DNA of 40,663 nucleotides, taken from positions 1 to 40,663 of the forward strand of contig JAKABJ010000003.1 of assembly GCA_021801905.1 (NCBI GenBank), in the 5' to 3' direction. The translations under genes were made by a program, and so were the position numbers. The first letter of the stretch is position 1, and each line of letters starts with the position of its first letter. Below the pieces are notes generated by a model. It was given only the letters and a program-made list of their open reading frames with translations, did no database searches and was not told the origin of the DNA. The stretch comes from Microcaldota archaeon (GTDB lineage Archaea > Micrarchaeota > Micrarchaeia > Micrarchaeales > Micrarchaeaceae). Positions 1-6,883 of this stretch are shown piece after piece.

Positions 1-1
1 G

Positions 2-301
2 GAGAAAGAGAAAGTCGATGAGAAGCCGGTCAGGGTTGACTCCCTAATAAAGCCGGATTTCTGGGTATATCCCAAATATGTGATAACAGTTAAGGCTGAT
101 GAAATAACAAGATCCCCAACCCATACCTGCGGAAAAGAAAAACTAGAAAACGGGACCGAAGCTGGCTTTGCTCTGAGGTTTCCAAGGCTGGCCGGAGACG
201 AGGCTATAAGGAAGGACAAAGGGCCTGAAGATGCTACGACCACAAAGGAAATCTCTGAAATGTATAAGAACCAGAAACGCGTAAGCATAGAGGAAGCTTA
301 G
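2..301 (+). CDS. lig: ATP-dependent DNA ligase, C-terminal fragment
   Basis: This is the last 99 codons of a gene that begins before the window; the frame is open from base 2. The translation carries the end of the OB-fold domain of archaeal/eukaryotic ATP-dependent DNA ligases: KPDFWVYPKYVITVKADEI, then RSPTHTCG and GFALRFPRL, followed by a DKGPEDATTTKEI segment. The final ligase motif, with its conserved arginine-phenylalanine-proline run, is therefore intact. The enzyme seals nicks during Okazaki-fragment joining and repair. The ORF-track start at base 80 is not the true start, because homology continues upstream of it. The stop lies 5 nt from the convergent stop of the next gene. The nucleotidyl-transferase core with the active-site lysine is outside the window. 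Confidence 0.93.
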   Translation, partial: EKEKVDEKPVRVDSLIKPDFWVYPKYVITVKADEITRSPTHTCGKEKLENGTEAGFALRFPRLAGDEAIRKDKGPEDATTTKEISEMYKNQKRVSIEEA

Positions 302-305
302 CTGC

Positions 306-632
306 CTATTTCTGTATCACAGATTCTATAACATTAGTGAGCTTCTGCACCCCCTTGACTACGTCTTTCATCTTTGGATTAAGCCTGTATCCAAGCCCAT
401 ACCCTTTCTCGGTCCGTATATGGGTTGGCTGTATCACATTAAGATCCAGAGAAAGCTCTCTCAGGGTTATTATCAAAGTTTTTCTTGTGAATTTTTTCTC
501 TAGTACCGAATAAAGTTCTTTCGTAGTCCTCGGCGACTTTTTTAGCAAAAGCTCCATCACGGCGTAATTCGGCCTAGTTATCGCCTTTCTGAGCGCCCAG
601 ATATCGTCTTTCGGCTTCTCTCCCGCAACCAT
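306..632 (-). CDS. small winged-helix DNA-binding protein
   Basis: A 108-residue basic protein. Residues about 15-75 read as a winged helix-turn-helix: a YAVMELLLKKSPRTTKELYSVL helix pair, then FTRKTLIITLRELSLDLNVI as recognition helix, then a wing with IRTEKGYGLGYRLNP. It is probably a transcriptional regulator; the specific family is not recognised and the ligand is unknown. A TATA-like sequence lies about 26 nt before the ATG, so the mRNA is probably leaderless. It converges with the ligase gene and is divergent from the ATPase-like gene, with an A+T-rich spacer of about 200 bp between. Confidence 0.75.
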   Translation of the reverse strand: MVAGEKPKDDIWALRKAITRPNYAVMELLLKKSPRTTKELYSVLEKKFTRKTLIITLRELSLDLNVIQPTHIRTEKGYGLGYRLNPKMKDVVKGVQKLTNVIESVIQK

Positions 633-652
633 AAAGATACATTTCAGTAAAG

Positions 653-664
653 GTTTATAAATAT
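653..664 (-). promoter_or_regulatory. TATA box of the winged-helix gene
   Basis: On the minus strand the sequence reads AATATTTATAAACC, centred about 26 nt upstream of the ATG at 632. That spacing puts transcription start at or next to the start codon, as for leaderless archaeal genes. Confidence 0.6.
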
Positions 665-787
665 TTGTAGTTGGTTCATCAAATGTGTGTTTTTATAAAA
701 GCTTATAAATAAATAAAAGCAGATAAACTTCAAAAGTTAAAGATTTAAGTATATCTTCCTAATTTTAAGTAAAATATTTATATTTAA

Positions 788-799
788 ATATATAAACAT
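788..799 (+). promoter_or_regulatory. TATA box of the secretion-ATPase-like gene
   Basis: ATATATAAAC sits in an extremely A+T-rich tract. Its distance predicts a transcription start near 820 and a leader of about 12 nt before the ATG at 832. Several overlapping TATA-like words make the exact box uncertain. Confidence 0.5.
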
Positions 800-831
800 T
801 TACTAAAGTATATGCTTATCAGACTGATTCG

Positions 832-2085
832 ATGAGTAATTTGAGCGCAATTATTAGGATGTGTGAGAAGAAAGGCGTGGCAATAAATAAACACATGCCA
901 GTGGATGCCAGGATTGGCTTAGCCGCAGAGCAGATTATGGCCCTTTCGCAGGAATCTGGCAATCGGATTTCCGGAGAGGAATGCATTATTGCTTCACACA
1001 TGCTGGCCGGGTATGGGCGCGCAAGTTTCATAATGGAAAAACATGGCTTTAATAGGGTTGATATATTTCCTAATGGAAAGGTTTTTGCATACGGGCCATT
1101 TCCAAAGTACAAGAGAATCCCTATTAAAATGAAAAAGGAGAAATGCTTTGGCAGCATAAAAGAAGCAATCAAGAATGACGCCGAAATGCATTACAATGGC
1201 AGGCTTATGCTCGAGGTATATGCGAAAGCTGGGAAATTAGCGCAAAATAAGTTTGCCACGCTATATTCAAAAACCGCCCCTCCAGCTCCTCTTTCATGCT
1301 ATGCCAATGCATCCACAGAAGACCTGGAAAAAATATCCTGCCTATGGATGGCTCTAGAATCTGGCATGGGGATTGCATTCACAGGAGAAGAGTCAGCAGT
1401 GGGAAAAGCAATCTTTTCTTTTTTGTCATTGCTGCCAAGCAACGGCAAAATTGCCATGTTTTCAAAGAACAGAGTATGGCTAGACGCATATCCCAACATT
1501 ATCCTTTCAGATTGCTTGGCAAAAGAGAAAGGCGGCAAAGTTATGAGCGGCATTGTGGGCCTTAGGGTGATGCTTGCAGCATCCGATGCTCCAGAAGAAT
1601 GCTGCATAAGAAGAGCATTTGAGGCAAGCAACTATGGGATACCCTTTGCAATAAATCTTGGAGATATCGCTGTTGAAGACTCTGTAAGAGTGCTTCTATC
1701 AAGCCCGTACAATATAAGCAGGGAATTGATTAGCGCATTGGACCTTATAGTGCAAATAGATAATAACGGGATGATATCTGGCATGCTGGAGCTGAAATGG
1801 GCCGAGAAGAGCATAACATCTCCTCCTATATACGGGTATAAAATTACTAATATGGCAGAAAAAGGGCCTATAAACAAAATGCTTCTGAAAAGCTCTGAGA
1901 TTGCAAAATTTTATATGAGGATAAACCCATCAAACATCTCATCATTCGAAAAGGAGATCGCACTCCGTTCAAGGTATCTTTGCATTGAGGGCCGCAAGGC
2001 AGTTAGAGCAGGACATTCATCAGCGTATTTCGCAACAAGGTTCTTTGGTTTTATTCACAAAAGAATTAAATATAGCAAAAGCTGA
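832..2085 (+). CDS. degenerate type II/IV secretion ATPase homologue (probably inactive)
   Basis: A 417-residue protein that follows the layout of archaeal GspE/VirB11-type ATPases that drive pili, archaella or secretion. About 60-95 resembles the N-terminal region (IMEKHGFNRVDIFPNG). About 163-182 matches the segment before the P-loop (STEDLEKISCLWMALESGMG). About 286-308 matches the family's C-terminal signature (LLSSPYNISRELISALDLIV). The expected Walker A GGTASGKT is EESAVGKA at about 186-193, so the first glycine and the Ser/Thr after Lys are lost. The Walker B/GEVRG region reads AASDAPEE, and the His-box region reads FAINLGD. I infer a non-catalytic partner or regulator of a secretion motor. 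No pseudogene-like frameshift is present; the frame is intact over the family's usual core length. Confidence 0.7.
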   Translation: MSNLSAIIRMCEKKGVAINKHMPVDARIGLAAEQIMALSQESGNRISGEECIIASHMLAGYGRASFIMEKHGFNRVDIFPNGKVFAYGPFPKYKRIPIKMKKEKCFGSIKEAIKNDAEMHYNGRLMLEVYAKAGKLAQNKFATLYSKTAPPAPLSCYANASTEDLEKISCLWMALESGMGIAFTGEESAVGKAIFSFLSLLPSNGKIAMFSKNRVWLDAYPNIILSDCLAKEKGGKVMSGIVGLRVMLAASDAPEECCIRRAFEASNYGIPFAINLGDIAVEDSVRVLLSSPYNISRELISALDLIVQIDNNGMISGMLELKWAEKSITSPPIYGYKITNMAEKGPINKMLLKSSEIAKFYMRINPSNISSFEKEIALRSRYLCIEGRKAVRAGHSSAYFATRFFGFIHKRIKYSKS

Positions 2086-2100
2086 ATTGCATCTGCATAT

Positions 2101-2173
2101 GGCCTTAGTGGTGTAACGGCTCGCACGGAAGGCTGTGGACCTTCAAGACCGGGTCCGACTCCCGGCTAAGGCC
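2101..2173 (+). tRNA. tRNA-His (GTG)
   Basis: A complete cloverleaf. The acceptor stem GCCTTAG pairs with CTAAGGC, with an encoded extra G(-1) at the first base opposite C73, the identity pair of histidine tRNA. The D stem is GTGT/GCAC, the anticodon stem GAAGG/CCTTC has loop CTGTGGA (anticodon GTG), and the T arm is CGGGT...CCCGG-like. There is no intron. It lies 15 nt after the ATPase-like gene on the same strand. Confidence 0.97.
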
Positions 2174-2199
2174 TTCGGGTGGAGTCGGACTGCTATCTC

Positions 2200-3381
2200 T
2201 TACTTAAGTGCCTGTTTGATAAAGAACGATGGACTTTTTGCCAGTATTTTTAATAGGTTCTTATTTGAAAAGTCGGCTTTCATTAGATTCAGAAAATCTT
2301 TTTCTGACAGTTTTCCTAGTTTATGTATGCTTTTTTCCCATTCTTTGTCCGAATAGTTAGCCATGTTCCTTTGTAGCATCAGGCCTATCTTATTATGCTT
2401 GGCTGCCTTTGCTGATTCCTTTTCATATACTTGTAATAGACTCATGTTACTATGTTCTATCGCTTTAGCCGAAACATCTGCTGCCAGAAAACCGAACCTA
2501 AGAGCTGGTCTTATTCCTTCTCCAACTACTGGATTTGCTTGGCATGCCGCATCACCGACTAGTATAAGACCATTTGTAGTTACTTTGTTTATAACAGGTT
2601 CAACTGGTATAACTCCAGAATGCATCTCTGTTGGCGTTATTCTGCCCAAGTCCTCTAGTATTGCTGGACGTTTTGCTATTAGATTATCAAGAAGAGGTAG
2701 TGGTGATAGTTTTGAATCTGGCTTTGTGACCCCGACACCTATCCTAACTTTGTGATCAGATAGCGGAAAAACCCATACATAGCCTGTTGGAGCAACTTCA
2801 GAGCCAACGAACAGCATGGCGGTTCGTTTGTCTACATGCTCAACATACGCTTCATACTCTACTCCAGAGCCGAAGCGTGCTGGGCCTTTTCCAAGCATCT
2901 TGAACTTTCTTGCAGAAATGGCAGAGAACCCGCTGCAGTCTATTACGATCTTGGACCTAGCCGTTACCTCTCGGCCGGCTCTGACCACCTTCACGCCTGT
3001 GACATTAGAGCCATCAAACATTATATCCTTGGCGTCAACACCAACCTGGATGTTGCAGCCCTTCTCTGCAGCCCTATTGGCAAGATATTGATAGATGGAG
3101 CGCGTATCCAATATACAGGCAGTATCTTTCTTGTAACAGAACTCTATATTGCTTTTGAATGTTCCAAATATTACTTTCCTTATAGGATTGTAGAATTTGC
3201 TAGGAATCCTGAACTCCTTCATGTCAGCTATGTAAGATCCTCCGCTTGTCCTAACGGGATAGCCAATTTCGTATTGCTTCTCAAATAAGACTGTATCAAG
3301 TCCATGCTCGGAAGCCCTATTTGCAGCGGCGAGGCCAGCGGGTCCGGCACCGATTATTATAATATCAGAATTAAGTTCCAT
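2200..3381 (-). CDS. geranylgeranyl reductase family FAD-dependent oxidoreductase
   Basis: A 393-residue flavoprotein. The N-terminus has the Rossmann FAD motif IIGAGPAGLAAA (residues 9-20). A second FAD-binding segment, LVGDAACQANPVVGEGIRPAL, lies at about 275-295, and YVWVFPLSDHKVRIGVG lies in between. These are the hallmarks of digeranylgeranylglycerophospholipid reductases, which saturate archaeal membrane isoprenoid chains. The length is normal for the family. On the minus strand GAGCTTTAAGG sits about 25 nt before the ATG, so the message is probably leaderless. Other members of the family act on different prenyl substrates, so the exact substrate is inferred. HMG-CoA synthase at 19.6 kb belongs to the same lipid pathway. 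Confidence 0.9.
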   Translation of the reverse strand: MELNSDIIIIGAGPAGLAAANRASEHGLDTVLFEKQYEIGYPVRTSGGSYIADMKEFRIPSKFYNPIRKVIFGTFKSNIEFCYKKDTACILDTRSIYQYLANRAAEKGCNIQVGVDAKDIMFDGSNVTGVKVVRAGREVTARSKIVIDCSGFSAISARKFKMLGKGPARFGSGVEYEAYVEHVDKRTAMLFVGSEVAPTGYVWVFPLSDHKVRIGVGVTKPDSKLSPLPLLDNLIAKRPAILEDLGRITPTEMHSGVIPVEPVINKVTTNGLILVGDAACQANPVVGEGIRPALRFGFLAADVSAKAIEHSNMSLLQVYEKESAKAAKHNKIGLMLQRNMANYSDKEWEKSIHKLGKLSEKDFLNLMKADFSNKNLLKILAKSPSFFIKQALK

Positions 3382-3442
3382 TAATGAGGATTAGCTACGA
3401 AGCCTTAAAGCTCTAGCTATCCAATTTCCAAATATAAAAGTA

Positions 3443-3482
3443 AAGGCCTAGACCACTTGCACAGTGCCATGGCTAAGGCCTT
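3443..3482. other. strong hairpin in divergent intergenic region
   Basis: AAGGCCTAG at the left pairs with CTAAGGCCTT at the right with a single bulged A, enclosing about 21 nt that can pair further (CACT...AGTG). It lies between the divergent reductase and MFS genes. Read on the minus strand it is followed by a T-rich run. No gene or promoter clearly uses it, so it could be a small RNA, a terminator of an unseen transcript or a regulatory site. Confidence 0.35.
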
Positions 3483-3669
3483 GAATGTATTCGCTTCTTC
3501 AAGGCTCATTAATTAATTTCTTCACATCCTGATTCTTCATAGGTTCTATGCTCCAGAAAAAGTTATCTTGCAGAGATGAATGAGACGGTTAAACTCAAGG
3601 AATTTCATGCTTGCACCAGTATAAAAAACATTTGGAATATATGCATCTTTCTATAAATATTGCTGCATA

Positions 3670-4863
3670 ATGAGAATTATGATGAAAGACCACCACGGCT
3701 GGTTGAGCAAGAATGTTCTTCTTATATCAATGTCAGCGTTCTTTTCTGACCTGGGCTACCAAAGCGTACTGGCTGCTTTGCCAATATTTCTTGTTCTGAT
3801 ACTGCACGCTCCTGTATACGTATTTGGGATTGTTATAGCAATTTCATCAGGCCTGGGATCTCTTATCGGATACCTTGGCGGAAAAATGTCAGATAAGTAT
3901 GGAATGAAAAAAGTGTCTATACTAGGCAATGCATTCATACCTCTGCTCTCTCTAACTGGCATAGCGGCAAATCTTTATGAGGCCGCAACTCTGTTCTCTT
4001 CAGGATGGCTTGCAAGGAACTTCCGATCTCCTGCAAGGCGGGCTCTTATAAGCAATGAGGCGACTCCAAATACAAGAGGAAGGATATTCGGGTTCTTGAA
4101 TGCCCTTGACGTAGGCGGAGGGGTCCTGTCTGTAGCCATACTTATACTGCTTACATACCTTAAATTTCCCCTCAGGTACATATTGCTTTATACGGCCATA
4201 CCAATAACCTTTGCCACAATACTCCTTCTATTTGTAAAAGAAAAAAAGAAGCCGCAGCTCCGCCAAACCAAAAAAGAGACTCCCTTTAACCATGGCAAGG
4301 CTGGCAGATCGGCATATCTCGGAGTGCTGGCAGCAACGGCGCTATACGGTTTTAGCTTCTACAGCCTAGGCTTCCCAATTCTTACCATAGCACAATCTAC
4401 AGGAAACAATGTAGAAGGATTTGCATCATATGCTGTATTCCTTCTTGCATCTGCGCTCTTCGGCTACTACATAGGAACAAGGAAATTCAATATAATAAGA
4501 AGCCTTGGATTTATGGGATATATTATGTCAGCCGTTGGCGCTCTTTTTCTTGGCATATCATACCTCTACGATTTTGGGCCTATAGCCCTATACCTTTCGG
4601 TAATTATAATAGGCATGGCAGTAGGTACAATAGATACTTTGGAGCCAAACCTGATAACTCAAATTAAAACTAAAGCAAAGAGAGGGGAGGGGATGGGGAT
4701 GCTGACCTCATCAAGAAGCATAGGCATTTTCACAGGCAATTTAGTAATGGGCATCCTATACTATTATGGCCCTTTTTACTCCTATATGTATGCAGCAGCA
4801 ATAGCAGTTTTGGGCGGATGCCTCCTTCTAATTGCAGGTTCAAAATTCAGTGGCAGAATATGA
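3670..4863 (+). CDS. major facilitator superfamily transporter
   Basis: A 397-residue, very hydrophobic protein with about 12 predicted membrane segments. An MFS signature loop between helices 2 and 3 reads GGKMSDKYGMKK (about 76-87). A related RSPARRALISNEATPNTRGRIFG segment (about 117-139) follows helix 4, and a charged central loop KEKKKPQLRQTKKE separates the two halves. The substrate cannot be told. The true start could be the ATGATG three codons downstream, because CTATAAATA at about 3651 would put the transcript start near 3681; another TATA-like GTATAAAAAA at about 3620 allows the longer form. The gene stands alone. Confidence 0.85.
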   Translation: MRIMMKDHHGWLSKNVLLISMSAFFSDLGYQSVLAALPIFLVLILHAPVYVFGIVIAISSGLGSLIGYLGGKMSDKYGMKKVSILGNAFIPLLSLTGIAANLYEAATLFSSGWLARNFRSPARRALISNEATPNTRGRIFGFLNALDVGGGVLSVAILILLTYLKFPLRYILLYTAIPITFATILLLFVKEKKKPQLRQTKKETPFNHGKAGRSAYLGVLAATALYGFSFYSLGFPILTIAQSTGNNVEGFASYAVFLLASALFGYYIGTRKFNIIRSLGFMGYIMSAVGALFLGISYLYDFGPIALYLSVIIIGMAVGTIDTLEPNLITQIKTKAKRGEGMGMLTSSRSIGIFTGNLVMGILYYYGPFYSYMYAAAIAVLGGCLLLIAGSKFSGRI

Positions 4864-4944
4864 AAATATGCCATATATGAGTGTAAAAAAGATTGAAAGA
4901 AAGCCTTTTAATACTTACTATTGATATTTAAACAGGTGAATTAA

Positions 4945-4974
4945 ATGGGAGGCGGAGATCCAAAACCAACTTAA
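4945..4974 (+). CDS. putative nine-residue micropeptide MGGGDPKPT
   Basis: A nine-codon ORF with all signals of a real gene start in this genome: TTTTAATA about 35 nt upstream, a strong AGGTGA Shine-Dalgarno, a 5-nt spacer and ATG. It is followed by a weak hairpin (ATGCA...TGCAT) and, about 60 nt on, a T-rich tract. It converges with the 3' end of the Lrp-like regulator. A second short Met-Gly-Gly ORF sits in the same position beside the paralogous regulator at 21.5 kb. It could be a leader or signal peptide, or the mark of a small RNA. No homologue is recognised and translation is unproven. Confidence 0.35.
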   Translation: MGGGDPKPT

Positions 4975-5029
4975 AATTTAATTGATGCAGCTTATTGCAT
5001 ATATTATTAATATTTGAAATGCTTAGGCT

Positions 5030-5058
5030 GTATTTCTCTTTTTTTAATTTTAATTCTA
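5030..5058 (+). terminator. T-rich termination tract after the micropeptide ORF
   Basis: TTTCTCTTTTTTTAATTTT lies between the short ORF and the convergent regulator. Archaeal RNA polymerase stops at T-rich stretches, so a transcript of roughly 110 nt carrying the nine-codon ORF is expected. Confidence 0.45.
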
Positions 5059-5101
5059 TAATTTCTATTTGTTAAGGCGCTTATTCGATATTAAATTGGG
5101 C

Positions 5102-6424
5102 CTATTTATCCTGTGCCTCGTTTTTAATATCTGCTAGTCTTCTAAAACCAGGGCAGCCAACCAAGTAATCTGTTATTATTGAACTGCCTATCTCCACACC
5201 CCTTACATTCCTTCTAATCCACAAATCCGCATCTTCCTGTGAATATCCAAATACAGGTGTGAGAAGTATCTCTCCATAAGGTGCAGATGCATCTCCTGCA
5301 ATAGTAAACCTGTTGAAAGGAGAGTTGCCTGCATCGTCCCTCACATATGTTATATACTTCAGCCTATCCTGATTAAAAGAAACAACGTCAAACTGCTTAA
5401 GATAAATTAATAATGAAAACCTGCAATTCGGCTTTGTAGCAACAATTGTTGCCCTCTCTATTACTTTATTTTCAATAAGCTTGCGGTAGGTGTGCTGTGC
5501 ATTCCCTCTCGAGAGGCGGTGTTTTTCATCTATTGCAGTAAATTCCATTCCTCCTTCAGAGTTTAATTCACGAAGCACAGCGTACTCGCTTGGAAGAAGC
5601 TGATCTTTTTCCCTTCTCGGCGAATCCCTGCTCTTTTTCCAGACCCTGCTCTCAAGTAACTTGAAGAATTCATCCCTTAATGGAATATAGCCGTGCCATT
5701 CCCTGAGATAGCCTACCTCCCACGAAGAGGATATGCCTGAAAAAAACCTATTTGATCTTATCCTATAAATTATTTTTTCAACTTCATCCACATTCTCTGC
5801 CAGCATGTAAATCAGAAGATCATGGTCTCCTTTCATAATGGCTGCCATCTGTATTAGAGGCTCTGCAGCAAGCAGGCTTTTTATATTCGAATAATCAGGC
5901 TGTTTAGAAAAAAATTTTACTACTGCAATAAACCTGTAAAAGCCGAATATTTTAGGATATATCTCTATGGTTTTCCTTATATCATATTTTTTGAAGAGGC
6001 TCTTGATCCTATAATAGGCAGAGCCTGTACTAATGCCTGCATTTGATGCAATTATTGGAACAGGCATTCTTGCATCCCTGCTTAAAGATTCCAATATGAG
6101 AGAGTCTACATCGTCAACATGTGCGCTTTCATACTCCCTTCCGGATCGCAAACCTCTCTCTATATACTCGTTAATGTTTTTCGCGCGCGTCTTTTCGGTT
6201 CTATGAACTGCCTTATGAAATTCGCCTAAGTTATCTATCCATCCTATGTAGAATTGCCTTTTTATCCTATTTGATTTCCTGTCAGCATCTACTATGTACT
6301 TGTACTCGTATGCGCAGAATCTCCCTCTTATCATAGACAATGTGACCTTGTTATTGCTCTCCGTACGTAATTTTTCGAGCGTGGCTGCAACACTCTCTGG
6401 GTATTCCATATGCTTCCTTGCCAT
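5102..6424 (-). CDS. Lrp/AsnC-like regulator with duplicated HTH-RAM units, paralogue 1
   Basis: A 440-residue protein. Residues about 29-72 are a beta-rich module (FCAYEYKYIVDADRKSNR, then YIGWIDNLGEFH) like the N-terminal segment of some transposases. About 104-150 is an AsnC-type HTH (DSLILESLSRDARMPVPIIA). About 160-245 is a RAM/Lrp ligand-binding-like ferredoxin fold. About 274-325 is a second HTH (SEYAVLRELNSEGG...LSRGNAQHTYRKL), followed by a second RAM-like region to about 435. Ordinary Lrp proteins are about 150 residues with one HTH and one RAM, so this is a doubled form. The product of 21618..22955 is a clear paralogue along its whole length, including the linker YIPLRDEFFKLLE. Its ligand and targets are unknown. 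A short convergent ORF lies just past its 3' end. Confidence 0.75.
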   Translation of the reverse strand: MARKHMEYPESVAATLEKLRTESNNKVTLSMIRGRFCAYEYKYIVDADRKSNRIKRQFYIGWIDNLGEFHKAVHRTEKTRAKNINEYIERGLRSGREYESAHVDDVDSLILESLSRDARMPVPIIASNAGISTGSAYYRIKSLFKKYDIRKTIEIYPKIFGFYRFIAVVKFFSKQPDYSNIKSLLAAEPLIQMAAIMKGDHDLLIYMLAENVDEVEKIIYRIRSNRFFSGISSSWEVGYLREWHGYIPLRDEFFKLLESRVWKKSRDSPRREKDQLLPSEYAVLRELNSEGGMEFTAIDEKHRLSRGNAQHTYRKLIENKVIERATIVATKPNCRFSLLIYLKQFDVVSFNQDRLKYITYVRDDAGNSPFNRFTIAGDASAPYGEILLTPVFGYSQEDADLWIRRNVRGVEIGSSIITDYLVGCPGFRRLADIKNEAQDK

Positions 6425-6570
6425 ATATGCTTAGTATACCTATAAATATAAATATATTACTCTTATCTTACTTAATTTAATAATAAAGTATCTTACTTAT
6501 ATTCAAATATGATATTAAGTTATAAAATTCACTATTAACTCTTAATATAATATAATAATCCAGCAATAGG

Positions 6571-6578
6571 ATATAAAT
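6571..6578 (+). promoter_or_regulatory. TATA box of the 6.6-kb structured RNA
   Basis: GGATATAAATAC stands out as a BRE/TATA-like element. The usual 24-26 nt spacing places transcription start at about 6598, exactly where a run of hairpins begins. Confidence 0.5.
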
Positions 6579-6597
6579 ACAAGAAGATACGTAATAT

Positions 6598-6703
6598 TAA
6601 TGTGCGTAAAAGCGCGCATAGAATAATATCAAAATATTATGCTGGTTTCTAACGTATAAAGTCCCAAACCCATCCTGGGCGCATGGCTAATGCTGTGCGC
6701 CCT
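6598..6703 (+). ncRNA. candidate structured small RNA or long leader
   Basis: Three consecutive hairpins fit this interval: TGTGCG/CGCGCA (6601-6618, 6-nt loop), ATAATAT/ATATTAT (6623-6640, 4-nt loop) and GGGCGCA/TGCGCCC (6677-6702, 12-nt loop). A CCCA/TGGG pairing at 6663-6679 would compete with the last one, as in an attenuator. A TATA box is correctly placed 25 nt upstream. The rest of 6425-6883 is A+T-rich promoter DNA of the minus-strand regulator plus one small ORF. No known RNA family is recognised. Confidence 0.4.
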
Positions 6704-6732
6704 TAAAGTTTATAATACGGACATAAGGTAAG

Positions 6733-6858
6733 ATGATGAAGCTGTTCAACATCCAAAATAAGAACGAAGCTAATAAGAAAAATACAGAGCGCCCTATAAA
6801 AGTAATAAAGACAAGCGAAAACTCTTGGCAAATCGTCTATTCTGATTTACCTGATTGA
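6733..6858 (+). CDS. small hypothetical protein
   Basis: A 41-residue ORF starting ATGATG, with AAGGTAAG just upstream as a possible ribosome site and TTTATAAT at about 6709. The peptide is charged and Asn/Lys-rich at the N-terminus and ends in SENSWQIVYSDLPD, a pattern that looks like real protein rather than random sequence. It follows the structured RNA candidate, so the RNA could be its leader. It converges with the TPR-AAA gene, leaving 25 nt. The family is not recognised. Confidence 0.45.
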   Translation: MMKLFNIQNKNEANKKNTERPIKVIKTSENSWQIVYSDLPD

Positions 6859-6883
6859 ATCGCAAATTCTCCATCCTTAAAGG

